From Phycisphaerae bacterium (GTDB lineage Bacteria > Planctomycetota > Phycisphaerae > JAAYCJ01): DNA of 5,496 nt. The position numbers and the translations under genes were made by a program. The stretch spans positions 1 through 5,496 of the forward strand of contig JAAZAW010000150.1 in assembly GCA_012514125.1 (NCBI GenBank). Reading direction: 5' to 3'. Below, in pieces: positions 1 to 4,580 of this stretch (position 1 is its first letter; every line of letters starts with the position of its first letter). The notes below the pieces were generated by a model that was not told the origin of the DNA, ran no database searches, and was given only the letters and a program-made list of their open reading frames with translations.

Positions 1-540
1 ATCGCCGCAGGCCAGGGCCGCAAAGGGAATAACGATCTCCGCACTCCAGAAGTCTTTACCAATGAACGTCGCGCTCGTCCACTGCGTCTGCCATTGACTG
101 TTGCCGTTGAGTTCACTATGGCGTCCATTGGCGGCGTTAACCATGAAATGATAGATGCGGGCATGGTAAGGATACGGTTCCAGGAAGACCTCCACGATAT
201 GTTTTGCGCCAAGAATCGTTTCCGCTTTGACCGCTTTGGCCTCTTCAAGAGCCTCGGCATCCTTGAGTGGACAATAAAAAGCCACATACAGGTTTTGATC
301 ATCATAAACCAGTCTCGCCGTCGCGGAATTCTCGCTGCGACCCGAACCATCCCAGATCCAGAAGTTCGTCGCCGCCGGAGCCTTGGCCCAGCAAGAATCG
401 TCAAGTTTGCCATCCAATACGGGCGCGGCGGATACTTTCAGAGCAGATAAAGAGGGTAACGGCGGTTGCTCCTGGGCTTCACAACAAAAAGAACAAACCA
501 ATCCGACCATGCACCCGACAAGGGCAAAACGGATATTCAT
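1..540 (-). CDS. Exported CBM9-like (DOMON-fold) carbohydrate-binding protein, 5' part only
   Basis: The frame is open from an ATG at 540 to the window edge: 180 codons, no stop, so the 3' end is missing. The start is supported by GGGAG six bases upstream. Residues 1-22 look like a Sec signal peptide: R4, a hydrophobic core, and a likely cut after C-E-A22. An LVGC at residues 7-10 resembles a lipobox but lies too close to the N-terminus. From about residue 38 the protein matches the CBM9-like pattern of planctomycete exported proteins: APVLDGKLDDSCWAKA (39-54), then ATARLVYDDQNLYVAFYC, then a VEVFLEP strand, then HFMVNAANG, and finally FWSAEIVIPFAAL near the edge. Proteins with this domain usually bind sugars at the cell surface or in the periplasm; often more domains follow, which cannot be seen here. 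It lies 76 bases downstream of the pseudopilin gene and may have its own promoter. The domain class is fairly certain; the ligand is unknown. Confidence 0.85.
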   Translation of the reverse strand, partial: MNIRFALVGCMVGLVCSFCCEAQEQPPLPSLSALKVSAAPVLDGKLDDSCWAKAPAATNFWIWDGSGRSENSATARLVYDDQNLYVAFYCPLKDAEALEEAKAVKAETILGAKHIVEVFLEPYPYHARIYHFMVNAANGRHSELNGNSQWQTQWTSATFIGKDFWSAEIVIPFAALACGD

Positions 541-546
541 CGATTA

Positions 547-551
547 CTCCC
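547..551 (-). promoter_or_regulatory. Ribosome binding site of the downstream CBM9-like gene
   Basis: GGGAG on the minus strand, six bases before the ATG at 540. It fixes the start of this edge-truncated gene. The same GGGAGTAA string precedes the start of the large modular gene at 4338. Confidence 0.7.
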
Positions 552-563
552 GGTTATACAAGA

Positions 564-581
564 AATCCTTTAAGGATTATA
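564..581 (-). promoter_or_regulatory. Possible promoter -10 box overlapped by a 15-base palindrome
   Basis: On the minus strand a perfect TATAAT (576-581) sits in an AT-rich 76-base gap upstream of the CBM9-like gene. It runs directly into AATCCTTTAAGGATT (564-578 as read on the plus strand), a perfect 7-bp inverted repeat with one central base. A transcription start expected about seven bases after the box would fall inside the palindrome, which is where a repressor operator would sit. No convincing -35 hexamer is seen at 16-18 bases, and TATAAT can arise by chance in AT-rich DNA. The palindrome could instead be a weak hairpin after the pseudopilin gene, but it has no U-tract. Confidence 0.35.
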
Positions 582-616
582 ATTTAAATGCAACAATTAA
601 ATTTTGCAGATAACGT

Positions 617-1342
617 TTATTCATAGGGTTCCGTAAAGGGTTCGTCGGTTAATCCGATAAGCCCATATTGCCCTGACACCATTCCAACCAAATCCACATC
701 AACCGATTTGGCATGTCCACCTAAATAAAGCATATTGATTCGGTCTCCGTGGAATCGATTGGTAAAAAATGCCCATGTGCGTGTTTCCGTCATGATTAAT
801 TTCCCTGACGGATCGGTGATTTTTCCTCGCTTGGTCGGATGCGGACCTTGACTATCGTACCATATGAAATTTCCCAGATAATCGTAACTGGAGTGAAGAT
901 CATAGCCGGGATTCTTCCATATATCATTGACAACCCGTGCGGAATAAATCAAATTCGCATTATATTTCGTGTTATATGGGCAATAAAAGAAATTCCGATC
1001 CTTGATATACACACCTCCGGTCGTCTTGGCCGAGGGACCTTTATTGCCGCCATAGAGCAGACCGTGTCCTGTCCATCGTTGATGCTTACCGTTATAAATG
1101 GCATGAACATCCTGCGTGCCATTCATATCCTCATAAAGCCCGTTAGGAGGCAAAAAGTCATTGTAATCATTTGCGTACATGGAAAGAACCTGTCCGAAGG
1201 TACGAAGTTGATTCGAACAGGCAAGGGTTTGTGCGGTAACACGAGCCTTGCCCAGAGCCGGCAGCAACAACGCGATCAAGACGGCAATAATCGCGACAAC
1301 CACCAGTAACTCAATCAAGGTAAAAGCTTTTTTCATTTTCAT
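617..1342 (-). CDS. Type IV prepilin-like (pseudopilin) protein with a degenerate H-X9-DG motif
   Basis: This 241-residue protein starts at the ATG at 1342, chosen because AGAGG lies six bases upstream and because the prepilin signature then begins at residue 2. The N-terminus MKMKKAFTLIELLVVV carries a basic leader, a predicted prepilin-peptidase cut between A6 and F7 (Ala in place of the usual Gly at -1), the conserved Glu at mature position 5 (E11), and one hydrophobic helix to about residue 30. After the helix come CSNQLRTFGQVLSMYANDY (42-60) and FYCP (119-122), both usual in the large family of planctomycete and Lentisphaerae pseudopilin-like proteins. Near the C-terminus H198 plus nine residues is followed by GG rather than the family's DG. 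Such proteins are thought to be processed at the inner membrane and built into a pilus-like or type II secretion-like structure. It lies 83 bases downstream of the modular hydrolase-like gene on the same strand, so co-transcription is likely. Its particular role is unknown. Confidence 0.9.
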   Translation of the reverse strand: MKMKKAFTLIELLVVVAIIAVLIALLLPALGKARVTAQTLACSNQLRTFGQVLSMYANDYNDFLPPNGLYEDMNGTQDVHAIYNGKHQRWTGHGLLYGGNKGPSAKTTGGVYIKDRNFFYCPYNTKYNANLIYSARVVNDIWKNPGYDLHSSYDYLGNFIWYDSQGPHPTKRGKITDPSGKLIMTETRTWAFFTNRFHGDRINMLYLGGHAKSVDVDLVGMVSGQYGLIGLTDEPFTEPYE

Positions 1343-1348
1343 AGGACA

Positions 1349-1353
1349 CCTCT
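1349..1353 (-). promoter_or_regulatory. Ribosome binding site deciding the pseudopilin start
   Basis: AGAGG on the minus strand, six bases before the ATG at 1342. It favours this start over an in-frame ATG at 1462, which would add 40 residues before the prepilin leader and overlap the 3' end of the upstream gene. Confidence 0.7.
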
Positions 1354-1380
1354 TTACGAAAAATATAAATTTGTTAAACT

Positions 1381-1411
1381 GCGGACGGTTCGCGATGAAA
1401 CAAACCACCGC
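1381..1411 (-). other. Imperfect hairpin in the gap between modular gene and pseudopilin gene
   Basis: On the minus strand GCGG-T-GGTT can pair with AACC-GT-CCGC around a 12-base loop, starting 14 bases after the stop codon of the modular gene. There is no run of T after it, only AGTTTAAC, so it is a poor terminator. It could be an mRNA-stability or attenuation structure, or chance. Confidence 0.2.
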
Positions 1412-1425
1412 GATATTTAAAACGT

Positions 1426-4338
1426 TTACACTTTTAACTTCATGCTCACCAGGAGCAACCATCCCATCAGCAAACCCGCCAGCAAAGGCAAACCGAATCC
1501 GCTACACAAAATATCCTTGACCTCGTCATCAGGCTCTTCTTGCCTGGCTGTCGTATCGAAGATCCGGGCATAATCGGCCTCAAAATTCACCGCGTGATTA
1601 ACGCCGCTGCCATAATTCGCAGCCAAAATGCCCAGATCACCGACATCGACCTTCCCATCGCCATTAAAATCTCCTTGCGCCCAGGCGACACCCCAAGTAC
1701 GTCCATAATTTGCCGCCAGGATGCCCAGATCGCCCACATCGACCCGGCCATCACCGTTGGCATCACCCGCCATCAGCCAGAGGCCTGTCAAATCAATATT
1801 GTCAAAGGCCACCCAATCCGAACTATGAGAAATAAAATTCACTCTAATCAGATCGTTGTTGCCGCTATTGAACGTATCGGAAACAGCCGTCCACTGATAC
1901 TGGCCATTGACAAACAACGGATTGGATATCTTGATGATATTGCCATTTTTGTCGGTAATGCTGTACTTATAATACCCTCCGCCCGTACCGCCCGGCATAG
2001 CATACCAGCTCAAAGAATACTGAGTATTGCGCGATACGCCCACCCACTGCGACCATTTACCCGAACCGGTCCCCCATGTCGTATCATAGAGATAAATACA
2101 CGTACTGCCGTCGGCGTCCTTGCTACCAGTACCAACCACCGCGGTTCCCGTCGGAATCCAGCGAAATGGGGTATGGATCGTACCATTTACCAGAGCATGC
2201 GGCACTAAAAGAACATTATCAAAGGCGATCCAATCGTAACCCTCCGAAATAAAGTTCACATAGACCAGATGGTTATTGCCGCTATTGAAGGTAAAGATAT
2301 ATTCTTTCCACTGGTATTGCGGAACATCGACATTATACGGACCACCCGACTGAATCGTACCACCGTTTGGGTCGGTGATGCTATATTTGAAATAGCCGCC
2401 TCCCGTGCCGCCCGGCGCGGAAAACCAGCGTATCGTATAGTTCGTATTCGGCATCACACCCACCGGCTGAGACCATTTTCCTGAGCCGGTCCCCCACGTT
2501 GCGTCCCACAGTTTTAAACACCCGCTACCATCGGCGTCTTTGCTCATCGTTGATAAATATACTGCTGTCTCTCCGATACACTTCCAACCTTCGGCGGTAT
2601 CAATGGTTGGATTACAAATTTCCTGAGCGCCAAGCTCGATATTGTCAATTGCGACACAATCATACGATTGCGAAATAAAATTGACCGTCACCATTTCGCT
2701 CTCACCGCTATTAAAGGTCGCACTATACGGAACCCACTGATATTGACCATTATTGACTTGAACCTGACTCTGTGATTGGATGATCGTGCCATTTTTGTCG
2801 ACGATACTGTACTTGAAATACCCTCCGGCGGTCCCGCCCGGCGCAGCGTCCCATGTCAAAGTATAGGCGGTATTTTTCTTAACGCCCATGCTCTGGGACC
2901 ATTTGGCCGACTCTTGACACCAACCATCATCCCAGAGAATCAAACTTCCCGTGCCGCTGTCCTGACTCCATGACGAATGCCAATATCCATTGGCGCCCGT
3001 CAGTCGCCAGCCTTGGCCGCCATCGAGCTTCCCATTATAACATCCATAATCGTAATCTTTGAATTCATAAAGATGAACTCCATACCCTGCAATCGTATCG
3101 TTGAGCCGATAACTTCCACTGCCCAGGTCCGTCAATGTCAAACCGGCCGAAGAGTTAAAATAATTGACCTTCAGGTTCCTCAGGTCCGTCGGAAGATTCG
3201 ACATCGTAGCGGTAATATTCTGACTGGAACTACCGTTATTGGTCACAATGAAATAATACTTGCCCTTCCAGTCATCATAGAGAAGGATATTCGAAAGCCG
3301 CTTATGATTGCCGATCGTCCCGGTAGGCAGATTGACCAAACCGACGTTCCAGCCCGTTTCCATCGCATGGGCAATCTTCCGCTGCTCAGCATTCACCGTC
3401 GCGACCGTCTGATCGCGAAAATTATAAAACAGATTCGGATCGGAATACCAGTTTTCGATGCAATGAATCCAGCTGACCGTCCCCCGCGCCCCAGCCGAAG
3501 CAATCGCGGCAAAAACGTTCAGACGATACTCCCCCAACGAAGGAAATCGGAAAAGGGTAAGATCGGTATTCTGATCCGGTCCCAACGCCTGAACAATATT
3601 GACATTTCCCGCCCAGCCATTATCGGCACAACGCACGCCGCTACTATAATTCGTCGTAATCAAACCATTCGCCCCGCCAAAAGCCGGCGTCGAATCAAAA
3701 TATTGATAAAAGTCCAGACTATAAACATCGGTATAGGGCATGTACTGTGCTATCGTATTGTCCGAGACACCGGTGGCATGACACTGCCATACCTGACGGT
3801 TGGGATCAAGCGATTTAACCACCCGCGCACAATCCACGACGACCTGAGCCGGCAATCCGCCACTGCTTAACTCATCGCCCAAAAGCCAGCCCAAAACCGC
3901 TGGATAATCTTTAAGACCCTCCACCCAGTTTTGGAGTGTGGTCCACGTGGATGGATCGTCATAATCCACATTCCGCAAAACATCGGGATGAAATCCCACG
4001 ATGATTTTCAACCCGATCTGATGGGCATGATTCAACGCATTTTGCGTCGCTGAAAAATGCCAGGTGGACGATTTCTCGCCCAGGTCGGCAAAAGAAACCG
4101 TATTGGCACCGCAAGCGGCAATGGCATCAAGGACTTCATTATTGCTGGCCGGTCCAAAGGTATACCAACTGACAGGAAAAAAAGGAGTCGATTTCCCTGT
4201 CACAGGATTATAATAAAGGACCGGTTTTATACTCGAAAACGCCGCATTGTCCAACGCCTTCGCCAAAGGAGAATAAATCAATAAGCTAAGACAACTCACC
4301 ACCCCGAACCATCGAACCGACAATCCCTGTGTTTTCAT
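1426..4338 (-). CDS. Secreted modular glycoside-hydrolase-like protein with three CBM-like repeats, dockerin-like pair and C-terminal anchor
   Basis: A 970-residue exported protein. The ATG at 4338 is preferred because it begins a good signal peptide (residues 1-28, cut after A-K-A28) and has AGGGAG ten bases upstream. Residues 37-335 read as a TIM barrel of glycosidase type: FFPVSWYTFG as strand 1, LKIIVGFHPD as strand 3, VLGWLLGDELS as strand 4 with E156 as candidate acid/base, VYSLDFYQY as strand 6, VNIVQALG as strand 7 and GARGTVSWIH as strand 8. Residues 340-428 resemble the C-terminal beta domain of such enzymes. Three homologous repeats follow (433-574, 575-715, 716-855), then a dockerin-like pair (858-910), an acidic linker and a C-terminal hydrophobic helix (CSGFGLPL at 945-952). 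The likely role is surface-displayed binding and perhaps cleavage of a polysaccharide. No glycoside hydrolase family can be named, and the strand-7 position that usually carries the nucleophile holds Gln250, so activity is uncertain. The order of domains is clear; the substrate is unknown. Confidence 0.88.
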   Translation of the reverse strand: MKTQGLSVRWFGVVSCLSLLIYSPLAKALDNAAFSSIKPVLYYNPVTGKSTPFFPVSWYTFGPASNNEVLDAIAACGANTVSFADLGEKSSTWHFSATQNALNHAHQIGLKIIVGFHPDVLRNVDYDDPSTWTTLQNWVEGLKDYPAVLGWLLGDELSSGGLPAQVVVDCARVVKSLDPNRQVWQCHATGVSDNTIAQYMPYTDVYSLDFYQYFDSTPAFGGANGLITTNYSSGVRCADNGWAGNVNIVQALGPDQNTDLTLFRFPSLGEYRLNVFAAIASAGARGTVSWIHCIENWYSDPNLFYNFRDQTVATVNAEQRKIAHAMETGWNVGLVNLPTGTIGNHKRLSNILLYDDWKGKYYFIVTNNGSSSQNITATMSNLPTDLRNLKVNYFNSSAGLTLTDLGSGSYRLNDTIAGYGVHLYEFKDYDYGCYNGKLDGGQGWRLTGANGYWHSSWSQDSGTGSLILWDDGWCQESAKWSQSMGVKKNTAYTLTWDAAPGGTAGGYFKYSIVDKNGTIIQSQSQVQVNNGQYQWVPYSATFNSGESEMVTVNFISQSYDCVAIDNIELGAQEICNPTIDTAEGWKCIGETAVYLSTMSKDADGSGCLKLWDATWGTGSGKWSQPVGVMPNTNYTIRWFSAPGGTGGGYFKYSITDPNGGTIQSGGPYNVDVPQYQWKEYIFTFNSGNNHLVYVNFISEGYDWIAFDNVLLVPHALVNGTIHTPFRWIPTGTAVVGTGSKDADGSTCIYLYDTTWGTGSGKWSQWVGVSRNTQYSLSWYAMPGGTGGGYYKYSITDKNGNIIKISNPLFVNGQYQWTAVSDTFNSGNNDLIRVNFISHSSDWVAFDNIDLTGLWLMAGDANGDGRVDVGDLGILAANYGRTWGVAWAQGDFNGDGKVDVGDLGILAANYGSGVNHAVNFEADYARIFDTTARQEEPDDEVKDILCSGFGLPLLAGLLMGWLLLVSMKLKV
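1429..1512 (-). other. C-terminal CSGxGLPL membrane-anchor or sorting segment of the modular protein
   Basis: The last 28 residues begin ILCSGFGLPLLAG and form one hydrophobic helix with the short tail SMKLKV. Immediately before is an acidic stretch (QEEPDDEVKD). The exported CBM9-like protein at 4574-5496 ends in the same pattern. The layout of motif, helix and short tail is that of C-terminal sorting signals, but there is no VPEP motif, no LPXTG and no arginine cluster. A plain membrane anchor is the simplest alternative. Confidence 0.6.
1609..1767 (-). repeat. Dockerin-like pair of calcium-binding repeats in the modular protein
   Basis: Fifty-three residues hold two copies of D-x-N-G-D-G-x-V-D-V-G-D followed by LGILAANYG, joined by a short Trp-containing linker. 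Each copy has the Asp/Asn residues at loop positions 1, 3, 5, 9 and 12 of a dockerin type I / EF-hand calcium loop. Both copies have Val-Gly at loop positions 10-11, the positions that in classical dockerins help choose the cohesin. Confidence 0.85.
1774..2193 (-). repeat. CBM-like jelly-roll repeat 3 of the modular protein
   Basis: Third of three tandem repeats of about 140 residues. It shares with repeat 2 the segments SKDADGS, TWGTGSGKWSQ, GGTGGGYxKYSITD and FNSGNN, and ends in VNFISxxxDWVAFDNI. The closing 'FDNI' and the Trp and Gly pattern suggest the galactose-binding-like fold used by CBM4/9-type modules. The family is inferred, not confirmed. Confidence 0.65.
2194..2616 (-). repeat. 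CBM-like jelly-roll repeat 2 of the modular protein
   Basis: Middle repeat, the closest relative of repeat 3: both carry SKDADGS near the start, TWGTGSGKWSQ, and PGGTGGGY. It ends FISEGYDWIAFDNVLL. The similarity is visible in the DNA too, for example around the GGTACCGGTTCGG-like GTGSGKWSQ coding stretch, which points to internal duplication. Confidence 0.65.
2617..3042 (-). repeat. CBM-like jelly-roll repeat 1 of the modular protein
   Basis: The first and most divergent repeat. It lacks the DADGS segment of repeats 2 and 3 and has ESAKWSQSMG in place of GSGKWSQ, but keeps PGGTAGGYFKYSI, QYQW, TFNSG and FISQSYDCVAIDNIEL. Two of its cysteines (in GWCQES and YDCVA) are absent from the corresponding places in the other copies, where the second is Trp. 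Confidence 0.6.
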
Positions 4339-4348
4339 CTTGGCGTTA

Positions 4349-4354
4349 CTCCCT
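4349..4354 (-). promoter_or_regulatory. Ribosome binding site deciding the start of the modular gene
   Basis: AGGGAG on the minus strand ends ten bases before the ATG at 4338. It supports this start over an in-frame TTG at 4383 that would put 15 residues in front of the signal peptide. Confidence 0.6.
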
Positions 4355-4397
4355 TTCTTTAACAACTGTGTTACTCTGGTCAATCTTTTCCCTGTCC

Positions 4398-4412
4398 ATC
4401 CGGATAAATCCG
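4398..4412. repeat. Nested small palindromes upstream of the modular gene
   Basis: The 8-bp palindrome ATCCGGAT (4398-4405) overlaps an inverted repeat CGGAT-AA-ATCCG (4401-4412), about 60 bases before the start codon of the modular gene. This gives three ATCCG/CGGAT half-sites in 15 bases. It could be a regulator site or chance. Confidence 0.25.
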
Positions 4413-4440
4413 ACGATACCGTTTCTCCGTCTATCGTAGC

Positions 4441-4480
4441 ATCGGTCCTGAATCATCATGGGGTCCGATACTCCGGAGTA
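4441..4480. promoter_or_regulatory. Perfect 12-bp palindrome and adjoining hairpin, possible operator or leader structure
   Basis: TACTCCGGAGTA (4469-4480) is a perfect 12-bp palindrome about 130 bases before the modular gene. Next to it, ATCGGTCC (4441-4448) pairs with GGTCCGAT (4462-4469) with one mismatch around a 13-base loop. Both lie in the stretch that should hold the promoter or 5' leader of the modular gene. No clear -35/-10 pair and no known riboswitch core was recognised here. Confidence 0.35.
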
Positions 4481-4526
4481 ACCTGCGATTCATTTTCCGC
4501 TGATCACCATCCCATTCATCTAAAGC

Positions 4527-4552
4527 GGCGGTCCGCGACGAAGCGGACCGCC
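4527..4552 (-). terminator. Hairpin, probable transcription terminator of the CBM9-like/dockerin gene
   Basis: GGCGGTCCGC and GCGGACCGCC form a perfect 10-bp GC-rich stem with a six-base loop, starting 21 bases after the TAG stop at 4574-4576. On the minus strand the stem is followed by GCTTTA, so the T-run is short. Position and strength suit a terminator that separates this gene from the modular gene. It could also be a member of a dispersed intergenic repeat. Confidence 0.6.
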
Positions 4553-4563
4553 ACCGATTACTT

Positions 4564-4580
4564 AGAGTAATTCCTACTCT
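4564..4580 (-). other. Small inverted repeat overlapping a stop codon
   Basis: AGAGTA and TACTCT form a 6-bp stem with a five-base loop across the TAG stop of the CBM9-like/dockerin gene, just ahead of the strong hairpin. It is too short to be convincing on its own. Confidence 0.15.

Noticed and set aside
511..522. Lipobox LVGC at residues 7-10 of the second CBM9-like protein
   Set aside because: The hydrophobic part before the Cys would be too short for a lipoprotein signal peptide; a normal signal-peptidase cut after residue 22 fits better.
94..613. Three overlapping plus-strand open frames
   Set aside because: They are antisense to the CBM9-like gene, whose signal peptide and domain motifs are clear on the minus strand.
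839..1309. 156-codon open frame on the plus strand
   Set aside because: It lies entirely inside the pseudopilin gene on the other strand and shows no protein-like features.
1343..1462. 40-residue N-terminal extension of the pseudopilin from an ATG at 1462
   Set aside because: It would overlap the upstream gene, put 40 residues before the prepilin leader, and ignore the good ribosome site at 1349-1353.
1540..2208. 222-codon open frame on the plus strand
   Set aside because: It is antisense to the dockerin and CBM-like repeats; its internal repetition only mirrors the repeats of the real gene on the minus strand.
2977..3870. 297-codon open frame on the plus strand
   Set aside because: It is antisense to the hydrolase-like domain, has no recognisable motif, signal peptide or ribosome site, and its composition (many Ile, Arg and Pro) is that of a reverse-frame shadow.
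4339..4383. 15-residue extension of the modular protein from a TTG at 4383
   Set aside because: It would displace the signal peptide from the N-terminus and place the AGGGAG ribosome site inside the coding region.
4354..4386. TTGACC as a -35 box in front of the modular gene
   Set aside because: The only -10-like hexamer at the right distance is poor and would put the transcription start at or inside the ribosome binding site.
4381..4520. Riboswitch in the leader of the modular gene
   Set aside because: The palindromic elements suggested one, but no conserved core of a known class, such as cyclic di-GMP or cobalamin, could be matched by eye.
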